From: JASGDC01 sp047606545
GTDB lineage: Bacteria; Actinomycetota; Actinomycetes; Actinomycetales; Micrococcaceae
DNA: 26,220 bases
Direction of reading: 5' to 3'
Assembly (NCBI GenBank): GCA_047606545.1
Contig: JASGEI010000009.1
Location: 1-26,220, forward strand
Part shown: one piece after another, positions 7,848 through 15,675 of the stretch
Numbering within the stretch: the stretch's first letter is position 1
How the letters are laid out: every line of letters begins with the position of its first letter
Translations under genes and position numbers: made by a program
Notes under the pieces: generated by a model
Seen by the model: the letters and a program-made list of their open reading frames with translations, nothing else
Told to the model about the DNA's origin: nothing
The model's database searches: none

Positions 7848-7884
7848 TACTCTAACGCATATTTAAAAAATCTGCGTTAGAGTA
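7848..7884 (-). terminator. Stem-loop between trhO and topA
   Basis: A perfect 12-bp inverted repeat (7848-7859 TACTCTAACGCA with 7873-7884) encloses a 13-nt A-rich loop. It lies 30 bp after the trhO stop and about 40 bp before the topA start. On the minus strand the stem is followed by TATCCTTATATAAATT, AT-rich but without a clean T run. It may terminate trhO, or act in the topA leader. The role is not settled by sequence. Confidence 0.5.
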
Positions 7885-7913
7885 CCTAAAAAACCTTTAG
7901 CAAATAGCTAACT

Positions 7914-8831
7914 TTATGAGCTAATTTTGTCAGTTTTATTACGCTCTGCTAGTAATTTATCACATTCTGCTGAACAACAAATTACTTCATTAGCAAAACA
8001 ATCTTCACAAAGTAGTACTAACTTGTGACATTCCGGGCGGGCACAGTTTTCAAAGTTGCTAGTTTTACTTTGACAGCGTGTGCAAGTACCTAAAACTTCA
8101 GTATTTTTACCGAATTCATGATTCATTCGCCTATCAAAAATATATAGTGAACCTTCCCAAAGACCTTTGTTGCCATAAGTTTCACCATAGCGTACGATAC
8201 CACCATCAATCTGGTACACGTCTTTAAAGCCTCGGTTTTTCATTAGTGCTGAAAGAATTTCGCAACGTACTCCACCGGTACAGTAAGTTACAACTTTTTT
8301 ATCTTTCAAGTGATCATACTTGCCACTATCTAGTTCGTCAATAAAATCTCTTGTAGTTTCGGTGTTTGGTACTACTGCATCTTTGAAACGCCCAATTTCA
8401 GCTTCGTAAGCATTACGACCATCAAAAAACACTACGTCATCTTTGTTTTCTTCAACAAGCTGATGTAATTTACCTGGACTTAAATGTTTACCAGTACCAA
8501 CTACGCCACGCTCATCAACCTTTAGTTCATTACCAGCTTTGAAAGATACGATTTCTTCACGTGCTTTAACACTTAATCTCGGGAAATCATTGGCACTACC
8601 TTCGCTCCACTTAATATCGGTTCCACGGAATGCTGGATAGGTTTTGGTTTCGCGTACGTATTCTTTTACTTTATCCATTGGGCCACCAACAGTGCCGTTT
8701 ATGCCGTGCTTTGAAATTAGGATACGCCCTTTAAGTCCTAGGCGTTTACATAATTCTTTTTGCCATAGTTTAATCGCCTCTGGATCACTAATTGGCGTAA
8801 AACGGTAATACAGTATAACTTTCTCAATCAT
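7914..8831 (-). CDS. trhO: tRNA uridine(34) hydroxylase TrhO (rhodanese-related, YceA type)
   Basis: TrhO hydroxylates U34 of certain tRNAs on the way to 5-methoxyuridine or cmo5U. The N-terminal domain has the family pattern (YYRF, then LKGRILIS and GINGT), and the rhodanese domain carries the catalytic Cys184 in YCTGGVRCE with FDGRNAYE upstream. The C-terminus is Cys-rich (GTCTRCQ, then several paired Cys up to CCSAEC), a possible zinc site seen in this family. At 305 residues it is full length. The ATG start gives the standard N-terminus; no clear SD is visible. It is upstream of topA on the same strand and divergent from the helicase gene. Confidence 0.87.
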   Translation of the reverse strand: MIEKVILYYRFTPISDPEAIKLWQKELCKRLGLKGRILISKHGINGTVGGPMDKVKEYVRETKTYPAFRGTDIKWSEGSANDFPRLSVKAREEIVSFKAGNELKVDERGVVGTGKHLSPGKLHQLVEENKDDVVFFDGRNAYEAEIGRFKDAVVPNTETTRDFIDELDSGKYDHLKDKKVVTYCTGGVRCEILSALMKNRGFKDVYQIDGGIVRYGETYGNKGLWEGSLYIFDRRMNHEFGKNTEVLGTCTRCQSKTSNFENCARPECHKLVLLCEDCFANEVICCSAECDKLLAERNKTDKISS

Positions 8832-8892
8832 AATTACATTCTATTAGTTTTATGGATAAACAGCCAATACTTTATTTTATTGAGATAATGAA

Positions 8893-11160
8893 GTGGTTAT
8901 GACTAGTGATTTTGAATTTGCTTTTAGAAACGGTAATGACAGTTTGCGTTACGAACGTGAATTGCCTGCACAAGAAGCTGTGTACGCAAAATGGCCAGAG
9001 TGGTTATCTTCCAAAATCATTAGCGCTTTTCAAAAGCATGGAATTACTGAACCTTATCAACATCAAGTTATGTCAGCAGATACTATCTATTCAGGTAAAA
9101 ATGTAATTATTGCTACAGGAACAGCTTCTGGTAAATCCTTAGCTTATTTGCTACCTACTTTGCAAGGGGTAGTGGAAGGTAAGAATGTGCTATATTTAGC
9201 GCCTACAAAAGCATTAGCTCAAGATCAAAATCGAGTATTACGAGAGCTTGATATTCCAGAATTAGCTGCAGAATTATACGATGGTGATACTTCTACAAAT
9301 TTACGTAAGTGGATTCGTGAACATGCTAACTATGTTTTAACTAATCCAGACATGTTACATCATGGTATTCTAACCAACCATGTGCGGTGGAGCAGGTTTT
9401 TTAAGAGATTAGATTACGTAATTATTGATGAAGCACACAATTATCGTGGTGTGTTTGGTTCTCATGTCGCTAATGTATTGCGAAGATTACGTCGAGTATT
9501 GAATAGTTATGGCAGTGATCCAAAATTCATTGGTGCTAGTGCTACTGCTAGTTCGCCAGGTTACTCATTTAGTAAGTTAATTGGTTTGCCAGCTACCGCA
9601 ATAACTGAAGATACTGCAGCTAAATCTAAAAGAATTATAAAGCTATGGGAACCACCGTTATTAGAAGGTCTTCAAGGAGAGAACAAGGCTCCAGTGCGGC
9701 GTAGTGCAACTTATGAAACAGCTGAATTACTAGCTAACCTTGTAACTAGCGGGACTCGTACTATGGCTTTTGTGCGCTCACGTAGAGCGGCAGAAACTAT
9801 TGCTCTTGCCACGCAACGACTCGTTTCTGAAGTGGATTCAGATTTAATAAAACAAGTTGCAGCTTATCGTTCTGGCTATTTACCGGAAGAGCGTAGAGAG
9901 TTAGAAAGGAAGATTTCCGCTGGTGAAATACTTGGAGTAGTGAGCACTAATGCCTTGGAATTGGGCATTGATATTAGTGGTTTAGATGCTGTAATTATTT
10001 CAGGTTGGCCAGGTACCAGAGCCTCATTTTGGCAGCAATCAGGGCGTGCTGGGCGTGCTGGTAGCGAAGGATTAACAGTGTTTGTCGCACAAGATGATCC
10101 TTTAGATACATATTTTGTTAATCATCCTAAATTATTATTAGACGAAGATGTCGAAGAGATAGTTTTTGATTCAGAAAATCCTTATATTCTCCGTTCTCAT
10201 TTATGCGCAGCTGCTGCTGAAGAACCACTTAAATTTGATGAGGTAGAGATTTTTGGTGCTACAGCTTCCACTGTATTAGCTGAGTTAGTAGAATTTGGAA
10301 TAATTCGGAGGCGTGCACGAGGTTGGTATTGGGTTGCTAGGCATAATCCAACTGAACATATAAATCTACGTAGTGCTGGTGGTGAACCAATTAAAATAGT
10401 TGATGAAGAAGAAGGTACGCTCTTAGGTACTATTGATGCAGCTAGTTCACATTTTTTAGTGCATCCGGAAGCTGTTTATTTGCACCAAGGTCGCAATTAT
10501 GTAGTTTCGTTGTTTGATGAAGATAAATCAATTGCCTTGGTACATAAAGAAGATACTACTTTCTTTACACACGCTCGTGATATTACGGATATTGAAATTA
10601 CTGATGAACAAGAACAGTCTAGACAAGGGTTTGGTGTCCGTAACTTCGGTGAAGTAGTAGTACGAAATCAGGTAGTTTCTTATCAAAAGAAAGATACTAA
10701 TACACGTGAATTTATGGGAGAATACCCACTAGAGCTTCCAGAAACAGAATTACATACCCAAGCTGTTTGGTTTACAATCACTCCTGAAACTATCGACCAA
10801 GCTGGAATATTTAAAGGTTCAATTCCAGGTGCGCTTCATGCAGCTGAACATGCCATGATTGCTTTACTGCCGGTGGTTGCAACTAGTGATAGATGGGACA
10901 TTGGTGGAGTTTCAATTGCGCAACATCCAGATACGGGGTTGCCAACGATATTTGTCTACGATGGACATCAAGGTGGAGCAGGTTTTGCTGAACGAGGCTA
11001 TCAAGCAGCTAGTACTTGGTTACGTGCTACCTGTCAAGCAATCAAGTCTTGTGAATGTGAAGCTGGGTGCCCATCTTGTGTACAATCTCCTAAATGTGGA
11101 AATCGTAATGAACCATTGAGTAAATGGGGTGCGATTAAACTATTAGAGCTTTTCTTATAA
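8893..11160 (+). CDS. DEAD/DEAH-box helicase with C-terminal Cys cluster (MrfB/Rv3649-like)
   Basis: A superfamily 2 DNA helicase. Motif I is ATGTASGKS (Lys81), motif II is IIDEAH (179-182), motif III is GASAT, and motif VI is QQSGRAGRAG with NALELGID before it. The C-terminal domain ends with four spaced cysteines (CECEAGCPSCV, then KCGN), the metal site of DUF1998 proteins such as B. subtilis MrfB, which acts in repair of mitomycin-type DNA damage. Actinobacterial homologues of the Rv3649 type regularly sit next to the Tad/ssd locus, as here. At 755 residues it is complete. The start may be GTG 8893 or ATG 8899. It is convergent with the Tad operon, only 23 bp between stops, and no strong terminator is seen. 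Confidence 0.88.
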   Translation: MVMTSDFEFAFRNGNDSLRYERELPAQEAVYAKWPEWLSSKIISAFQKHGITEPYQHQVMSADTIYSGKNVIIATGTASGKSLAYLLPTLQGVVEGKNVLYLAPTKALAQDQNRVLRELDIPELAAELYDGDTSTNLRKWIREHANYVLTNPDMLHHGILTNHVRWSRFFKRLDYVIIDEAHNYRGVFGSHVANVLRRLRRVLNSYGSDPKFIGASATASSPGYSFSKLIGLPATAITEDTAAKSKRIIKLWEPPLLEGLQGENKAPVRRSATYETAELLANLVTSGTRTMAFVRSRRAAETIALATQRLVSEVDSDLIKQVAAYRSGYLPEERRELERKISAGEILGVVSTNALELGIDISGLDAVIISGWPGTRASFWQQSGRAGRAGSEGLTVFVAQDDPLDTYFVNHPKLLLDEDVEEIVFDSENPYILRSHLCAAAAEEPLKFDEVEIFGATASTVLAELVEFGIIRRRARGWYWVARHNPTEHINLRSAGGEPIKIVDEEEGTLLGTIDAASSHFLVHPEAVYLHQGRNYVVSLFDEDKSIALVHKEDTTFFTHARDITDIEITDEQEQSRQGFGVRNFGEVVVRNQVVSYQKKDTNTREFMGEYPLELPETELHTQAVWFTITPETIDQAGIFKGSIPGALHAAEHAMIALLPVVATSDRWDIGGVSIAQHPDTGLPTIFVYDGHQGGAGFAERGYQAASTWLRATCQAIKSCECEAGCPSCVQSPKCGNRNEPLSKWGAIKLLELFL

Positions 11161-11183
11161 GCTTTATGTTTAGTCAAGAGTAA

Positions 11184-11528
11184 TTAGTTAGTTTCTGGAA
11201 GGCCTGCATGGGCATTGCTAGTAATTGTTAAGTTAAAAATAGTGGGTCTAATGGTAGTTACCCAAACTTCCGTTTCGCCAATATGGCATTTAGTTAAAGT
11301 CATATTATTAGTTAGTAATTTTTGGGCATTAGCACAGATATCACCTTCAATAAACCCTAGTAATGTATCACTAGCAGCCAAAGCGGCAGCATCAGTTTTA
11401 TGATTGGCTTCATGCTTATTTAGTAGAACTTTAGTTAAAGTTGTTAACGTTAACAATATGATTACAATGATAAGTAAAATACCGATAGTTTGGATAGTGC
11501 CAGAGCCATTTTCATCATTACTGGACAA
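11184..11528 (-). CDS. Rv3654c-like TadE-family protein
   Basis: A 114-residue protein with one N-terminal membrane segment (about residues 12-32, rich in Leu/Ile) preceded by the short GSG signature, then an extracytoplasmic part with HEANHKTDAAALAAS, a typical feature of the helicase/secretion-neighbourhood TadE-like family. It lacks the Glu at +5 after the glycine, so pilin-type processing is doubtful. Two Cys (CANAQ, KCHIG) may pair outside the cell. The start is TTG 11528, fixed by AAGGAGA 7 nt upstream; it overlaps tadE by 11 bp. Last gene of the Tad operon. Its role in pilus assembly or secretion is unproven in the family. Confidence 0.75.
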   Translation of the reverse strand: MSSNDENGSGTIQTIGILLIIVIILLTLTTLTKVLLNKHEANHKTDAAALAASDTLLGFIEGDICANAQKLLTNNMTLTKCHIGETEVWVTTIRPTIFNLTITSNAHAGLPETN

Positions 11529-11895
11529 AGCTACTCTCCTTCAGAGCGATAGCCTCAGAGCGTAGCGTGACCGTGTAACTGAGAATCTTTAAAGTATAGG
11601 GCATTGAAGCATGAAATATAACTTTATCTGCCGTTTCTTTTACTTCCCAGTTTGAATTTGGCGCCATACTTGCCATAGTTGCATCAGCTTTATCTTTGGT
11701 TTCTGCTCTAGCAACTAAACGAACACTTTGAGCTACAGCACTATGTAGCAATAAATACTTATGTAATAAGTTGCTTACTTCAAAACATAAGCAAAGAATT
11801 AACATAACTGCAGGAAGTGCTGTAGCAAATTCAGCACTGACACTACCACGTTTATCATAAGAGTAATACCAGCGCTGAAATTTCTTATTAGTCAT
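11518..11895 (-). CDS. TadE-family minor pseudopilin
   Basis: The N-terminus has the pseudopilin processing pattern: a basic leader ending KRG, then SVSAEF with Glu at +5 and Phe at +6, followed by a membrane helix (ATALPAVMLILCLCFEV). The remaining roughly 85 residues would be outside the membrane. At 125 residues it is the usual size for actinobacterial TadE-like minor pilins. ATG 11895 overlaps the stop of the Flp-type pilin gene (ATGA), so translation is coupled. TadE-like proteins are required for Flp pilus assembly in Aggregatibacter and Caulobacter systems; a matching role here is inferred. Confidence 0.8.
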   Translation of the reverse strand: MTNKKFQRWYYSYDKRGSVSAEFATALPAVMLILCLCFEVSNLLHKYLLLHSAVAQSVRLVARAETKDKADATMASMAPNSNWEVKETADKVIFHASMPYTLKILSYTVTLRSEAIALKESSFVQ

Positions 11896-12071
11896 TGGAT
11901 ATTCAATGCTTTTTGAATTATTGCTAGTAAGAAGGCTCGAACTTCACCACTTCTCATAATGGTAAGAAGTAGTCCAGCAAAGGCAACAGCAGCTAAAGTT
12001 GCAATAGCGTATTCAGCAGTAGCCATTCCGTATTCGTCGTCATTGAAATCTAGTTCTTTATTGGTATCCAT
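11892..12071 (-). CDS. DUF4244-type small Flp pilin-like protein
   Basis: A 59-residue protein with an acidic leader (MDTNKELDFNDDEYG) and a predicted cleavage after Gly15. The mature part begins MATAEYA, with Glu at +5 and Tyr at +6, the classic Flp pilin motif, followed by one hydrophobic helix. It is the likely structural pilin of this Tad locus. I chose ATG 12071 because AGGAA lies 6-7 nt upstream; the frame is open 21 codons further upstream, but that extension is Phe/Gln-rich, has no RBS and runs into tadC. The leader must be cut by a prepilin peptidase that is not in the window. Confidence 0.82.
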   Translation of the reverse strand: MDTNKELDFNDDEYGMATAEYAIATLAAVAFAGLLLTIMRSGEVRAFLLAIIQKALNIQ

Positions 12072-12081
12072 TAGGTTCCTT

Positions 12082-12618
12082 TCAAAAAATTGAAATTGAG
12101 TTAAATAGGCATAAAATTGTTGGAATGATACCAATCGCTATGAATGCCGGCAAAGCGAGTAGTCCAAGAGGCATTAAGAGCTTTACACTCAATGCTTCAA
12201 TCCGTTCTAATTGCAGATTTTCTTGATTTTTTCGATAGTGATAGGCGCGTGCTTTTAAAATATTTGTTATTGAAATTCCTTGGTTTGCCTGATATAAATG
12301 CTGACTTAATTCTTTAATTTCTCCAGTGCTGTGTTGCCAACTAGCATTCCATGAAGACCCCAAACGTAGTAAAGTTATTGCTTGCTGTAATTCTTTTTTC
12401 TCAGCTATTTGATGTACTTTTGCTAATAATTCTAAACTGCGAATTAAAGAACAGCCAGTTTTCATTACTGATGCTGTAAGTTCTAAACAAAGTGAAACAT
12501 CGAGTTTGTATATAGTGTTATTTTCTGTGTTTGGTTTGCTTTTTTCTTTATTCCAGGATCTCGGAATTGGTTTATAAAAAAGCAAACTGAGAAAACCATA
12601 GAATGCTAAGAAAGTTAT
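12082..12618 (-). CDS. tadC: TadC-like type II/IV secretion F-family membrane protein, apparent AUA start
   Basis: A T2SSF-family inner-membrane platform protein, paired with TadB. The central region (SLCLELTASVMKTGCSL to ITNILKARAYHYRK) is the cytoplasmic F domain, and the C-terminus has membrane segments (LLMPLGLLALPAFIAIGII). The first conventional start would be TTG 12585, but it has no SD. The frame continues upstream through a hydrophobic stretch (ITFLAFYGFLSLLFYKP) that resembles the N-terminal helix of TadB. A perfect AAGGAGG at 12632-12626 lies 7 nt before ATA 12618, which overlaps the tadB stop (ATAA). I therefore propose AUA as the start, giving 178 residues; an in-frame TAG two codons earlier excludes any other upstream start. 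Confidence 0.75.
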   Translation of the reverse strand: MTFLAFYGFLSLLFYKPIPRSWNKEKSKPNTENNTIYKLDVSLCLELTASVMKTGCSLIRSLELLAKVHQIAEKKELQQAITLLRLGSSWNASWQHSTGEIKELSQHLYQANQGISITNILKARAYHYRKNQENLQLERIEALSVKLLMPLGLLALPAFIAIGIIPTILCLFNSISIF

Positions 12619-13274
12619 ATACTAACCTCCTTAAGTAGTTTTTGTGCCCATAGATATGCTCCACCGTTAAGCAGTAATCCAATAAAGATACTAATAAGTG
12701 CTGGAGGTGAACTAAGTAGAATACGGAAATCAATCAAGCCAAAAATAGTGCTAATTCCTAGGCTTAGCAATGGAAGTATCAGTAATACTTTTGCACTTGC
12801 GGCTGGTGATGCTAAAGCTTTTGCCTTAGAACGAACTTTATCTTCTTGAGCGTCAAAATGTGCGGCTAAATTTAATAAAACTTCTTGTAATGAGCATCCA
12901 GAATCATTAGATACTTGCCAAATCCTAGCTAATTGGACAAAACCTTCTTTCATTTCTTTTGGTGCATAATCTAAATTAATAAGCAATGCAGTAGGTACCG
13001 TTTGAGCTATTTCAACACCTTGGACTATTTTGGCAAAGTATACTTTGGTATTTGAATCTGAACTTACTTTTTTGAATACTTCATTTGGATTTACGCCTGC
13101 TTCAAGCCAGCTTATTAACTCTCGTAATAGGGAAGTTAATTGAACTTCTTGTTGATTTTCCTTATTCGTTTCTTGTTTATTTTTAGTCCCAAGATATCTT
13201 TGCCAAGAGATTGGTTTTGTGTAGTAAGTAAATGTACTTACAGCTAACAATAAAAATATTATTAAGCTATTCAT
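12615..13274 (-). CDS. tadB: TadB-like type II/IV secretion F-family membrane protein
   Basis: A 219-residue T2SSF-family platform protein of the Tad system. There is an N-terminal membrane helix (NSLIIFLLLAVSTF), a cytoplasmic domain with LISWLEAGVNPNEVFKKV and NDSGCSLQEVLLNLA (the usual F-domain pattern of a Gly/Ser turn before a long helix), and two C-terminal membrane segments. The ATG overlaps the TadA stop by 4 bp (ATGA). Its last codons (AAG GAG GTT AGT ATA TAA) carry the Shine-Dalgarno sequence of tadC. Shorter than classical TadB, as is normal for the reduced actinobacterial Tad loci. Confidence 0.82.
   Translation of the reverse strand: MNSLIIFLLLAVSTFTYYTKPISWQRYLGTKNKQETNKENQQEVQLTSLLRELISWLEAGVNPNEVFKKVSSDSNTKVYFAKIVQGVEIAQTVPTALLINLDYAPKEMKEGFVQLARIWQVSNDSGCSLQEVLLNLAAHFDAQEDKVRSKAKALASPAASAKVLLILPLLSLGISTIFGLIDFRILLSSPPALISIFIGLLLNGGAYLWAQKLLKEVSI
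12626..12632 (-). promoter_or_regulatory. Shine-Dalgarno sequence of tadC inside tadB
   Basis: AAGGAGG on the minus strand, the full anti-16S complement, within the Lys-Glu-Val codons that end tadB. The ideal 7-nt spacing places the start codon at ATA 12618-12616. No ATG, GTG or TTG lies at a usable distance in the tadC frame, so this site decides the start. Confidence 0.75.
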
Positions 13275-14422
13275 TTCGCTAGTAGTTCAGTAAGCTGCTG
13301 ATATCCAGATAGCTTCCTAGTTTCATGACCATCGTAGTTAAGAGCTGGAAGCATTATTATTTCTCCAGAAGGTTTACTGTTAACCAAAGTAATTTCACTA
13401 ACGAACCGATTCCCATTTTCATTAGCAACATGAATTGCTAAATCTAAAGCACTGTTAATTTGAGCCCACGCTGCTTCTCTTTCAAGTCCTGCTAATGCAC
13501 ACAAAGCTTCTAGTCTGGCTGGTAAATCTTTTGTGGAATTAGCATGAATTGTCCCACATCCTCCAGAATGTCCAGTATTAAAAGCATGGAGTAAATCTTT
13601 AACTTCAGCACCGCGACATTCGCCTACAATTAATCTATCTGGTCGCATACGTAAGGCATGTTTAACTAAATCTTGTAATACAATTTCACCAGAACCTTCG
13701 ATATTCTTTTGTTGAGCTTCAAGGTGAACTACATGTGGGTGAGAAGGGAATAGCTCTGAAGAGTCTTCAACAATTAATAGTCGTTCATTAGTATTAGTTA
13801 GCTCTAGTAATGCACATAGTAAAGCAGTTTTCCCAGAACCAGTAGCTCCGGAGATTAAGAAATTTTTCTTTTGTTTAACTATTCGATATAGAACATCAGC
13901 AAGTAGTTCATTAATAGATTCAGAAGTAATTAAATTTTCAAAATTTAAACTTTGTTGTTGCGGTATTCGTAAAGATAGTAAGGTTTTATTAGGGCTAAGT
14001 GGTGGTAAAACTGCATGAATTCGGATGCCGTTTGGTAACCTGGCATCGACTGCTGGTTGTGAGTCATCTAATCTTCTGCCGGTACTATTTACTAATCGAA
14101 TAGCGATTTCACGTAACCTTTCTTCACTACCGAAATGTAGTGGATACCTTTCTAGTTTTTGCCCTTTGTCAATCCAAACTTCTGCATGACCATTCACAAA
14201 AATATCAGTAACTCCAGTTATTGCTAGTAGTGGCTTCAGAGGTCCAAGTCCGCTAAATTCAGCTTCAATTTGTTCTACCAGTTTTAATACAGTCTTAGCA
14301 GTATAGATATAACCTTGTTTTTCAAGAGCGTGCACTACATTACGCGCATTGATATCTAGGTTATGGTTTAATAAGTGCTGACGCACACGTTCTACTACTT
14401 TATTATCAATCCAAGACTGCAT
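13271..14422 (-). CDS. tadA: TadA/CpaF-family secretion ATPase
   Basis: The cytoplasmic hexameric ATPase that powers Tad pilus assembly or secretion. Walker A is GATGSGKT (192-199), the Walker B-type segment is RLIVGECRG (263-271), and the His box GGCGTIHANS follows (about 287-296). The N-terminal domain contains TDIFVNGHAEVWID, characteristic of CpaF/TadA. At 383 residues it is typical of actinobacterial TadA-family ATPases next to Ssd. ATG 14422 is supported by AGGAG in the last codons of ssd, at about 8 nt, and the two genes are 2 bp apart. The stop overlaps the tadB start. Confidence 0.92.
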   Translation of the reverse strand: MQSWIDNKVVERVRQHLLNHNLDINARNVVHALEKQGYIYTAKTVLKLVEQIEAEFSGLGPLKPLLAITGVTDIFVNGHAEVWIDKGQKLERYPLHFGSEERLREIAIRLVNSTGRRLDDSQPAVDARLPNGIRIHAVLPPLSPNKTLLSLRIPQQQSLNFENLITSESINELLADVLYRIVKQKKNFLISGATGSGKTALLCALLELTNTNERLLIVEDSSELFPSHPHVVHLEAQQKNIEGSGEIVLQDLVKHALRMRPDRLIVGECRGAEVKDLLHAFNTGHSGGCGTIHANSTKDLPARLEALCALAGLEREAAWAQINSALDLAIHVANENGNRFVSEITLVNSKPSGEIIMLPALNYDGHETRKLSGYQQLTELLAK

Positions 14423-14424
14423 GA

Positions 14425-15441
14425 TTAGACTCCTAGCTCTTTTATAAGATGTGTTGCTAATTCTGGATATTGGGTTTTCTCTAATGCTTTTAAAGTTTTT
14501 TCTGGCTCTTGCTGCTCATAATTAATATAACTTTTCTGTTCTTTAAGGTGATAGGACAAAGGAATTTTGGTAACTTCTTCAATTAAATCCTTCGTAACTC
14601 CAGGTGGAATTTTCCCAGTTAACACTAATAACGGATTATTAGTAATAGTGCCAAAGGTGTTAGCAATTTCAGCATCTCCACAGCGAGCTCTTAGCAGTAC
14701 TACATGGTGTACTGGTAGTAAAAAATCTGGAATTTCGTGTGCTGCCCAATCAATGATAATAAAGTCATATTTTTGTTCAGCTGCTTTTAATACACTATAA
14801 AATGTTTCATGTGAAACATTATGTTTTCTACTATCATTTTTAAACCAAGTTAAGCAGGGGATATTAGTTATATTCGGTAAGGAATCTTCTAAATAGTGAG
14901 AGCTAATTCTTCCTTCAATTTCGATGAAGTCTCCCCAGTCGTAGCCGTCTCCTTCAATATACCTAGCTAAACCATTGTGTAGTCGATGGGTGTCGATTAA
15001 CAAACAAGAGGATTTTTTAACTGACTTCTGTGCCAAGCTTATAGCTAAACTAGTGGTGCCAACTTGACCACAAGTGCCATGAATTACGATTACTATAGAA
15101 GGTTTGTGCATGATGGTTTCTTGATTTATAAAATCCACAATTTTATCTATAGATCCTTCAATTGAAAATACTTCTTCAGCCCCATTTTCAATGGCTTTTT
15201 TATATAGTCTTAAGTCTTCATCAAGACCCTCTTTAATTAGAGCGACACCTGTTCTTTTATTTCGCACAGTTTCTTCAAGTTTTGCTGAAATAAGAACTTT
15301 TGGCGCTTCTTTCCATTCTTTTGAGTCATCAGGGATACTGATGTAATGCCAAGCATCATTACCTGTAGCTTGGCAAAGTGCTAGAAGTTTTGAAGATACA
15401 TCATCTTCTGGACCTATTACTAATACTGGATGTTGTTGCAT
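14425..15441 (-). CDS. Ssd/TadZ-like MinD/ParA-family protein heading the Tad operon
   Basis: A 338-residue protein with an N-terminal receiver-like domain (VLVIGPEDDVSSKL, then VLISAK) and a C-terminal MinD/ParA-like domain. In mycobacteria the homologue is called septum site determining protein; in Tad systems TadZ/CpaE localises the machine. The deviant P-loop GTCGQVGTTS (122-131) lacks the signature lysines, and the Walker B-type stretch FIIIDWAAHE is present. Without the P-loop lysine, nucleotide hydrolysis may be weak or absent; Ssd-like proteins are variable here. The ATG has AGGTGG at 4 nt. It is the first gene of the operon, with a 234-bp upstream region holding an inverted repeat and a DnaA-box match. 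Confidence 0.78.
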   Translation of the reverse strand: MQQHPVLVIGPEDDVSSKLLALCQATGNDAWHYISIPDDSKEWKEAPKVLISAKLEETVRNKRTGVALIKEGLDEDLRLYKKAIENGAEEVFSIEGSIDKIVDFINQETIMHKPSIVIVIHGTCGQVGTTSLAISLAQKSVKKSSCLLIDTHRLHNGLARYIEGDGYDWGDFIEIEGRISSHYLEDSLPNITNIPCLTWFKNDSRKHNVSHETFYSVLKAAEQKYDFIIIDWAAHEIPDFLLPVHHVVLLRARCGDAEIANTFGTITNNPLLVLTGKIPPGVTKDLIEEVTKIPLSYHLKEQKSYINYEQQEPEKTLKALEKTQYPELATHLIKELGV

Positions 15442-15510
15442 GAAACCACCTTTTCATATGGTTATAGCATGCAACTTAATAGATTTTATTGCCTGAAATC
15501 ATTAGTGAAA

Positions 15511-15519
15511 TGTGGATAA
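15511..15519 (-). promoter_or_regulatory. Consensus DnaA box
   Basis: TGTGGATAA on the plus strand, an exact complement of the TTATCCACA consensus. It is 70 bp upstream of the ssd start. It is a single site, with no AT-rich unwinding region or box cluster, so this is not an origin. It could link Tad operon expression to DnaA, or be chance. Confidence 0.4.
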
Positions 15520-15557
15520 CTTGTTTAACGAAAGTTGTGGAGGAAATGTGTAACTGC

Positions 15558-15585
15558 CTATTATCTTTTGGAAAGGGAAAGTCAA
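15558..15585 (-). promoter_or_regulatory. Possible promoter of the ssd-tad operon
   Basis: On the minus strand TTGACT (15585-15580) is a good -35. It is followed after 16 bp by TAATAG, or after 14 bp by the better hexamer GATAAT (15565-15560). Transcription would start near 15550, about 110 nt before ssd, with the DnaA box inside the leader. A TATAAC at 15466-15461, closer to the gene, is an alternative -10. Confidence 0.3.
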
Positions 15586-15597
15586 TAATAAAAATAT

Positions 15598-15657
15598 GGT
15601 ATACATTTTTCTTAAATTCACACTAAATTTCGTATAGAAACTAGAAAAATGTATACC
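15598..15657. repeat. Long inverted repeat between asd and ssd
   Basis: Perfect 14-bp arms, GGTATACATTTTTC at 15598-15611 and its complement at 15644-15657, separated by 32 bp. Each arm carries the palindrome GTATAC. In the asd transcript (minus strand) the arms could form a hairpin followed by ATATTTTTATTATT, so it may terminate asd. Alternatively the arms are twin operators for a regulator of the Tad operon. The 32-nt loop is long for a standard terminator. Confidence 0.6.
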
Positions 15658-15675
15658 CTGAAGTTATTACTGAGT

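Noticed and set aside
12072..12134. N-terminal extension of the pilin-like gene by 21 codons
   Set aside because: No RBS; it overlaps tadC coding DNA, while ATG 12071 has a good SD and gives a normal pilin leader.
15442..15675. Replication origin near the DnaA box
   Set aside because: Only one box is present, with no cluster, no dnaA/dnaN neighbours and no unwinding element.
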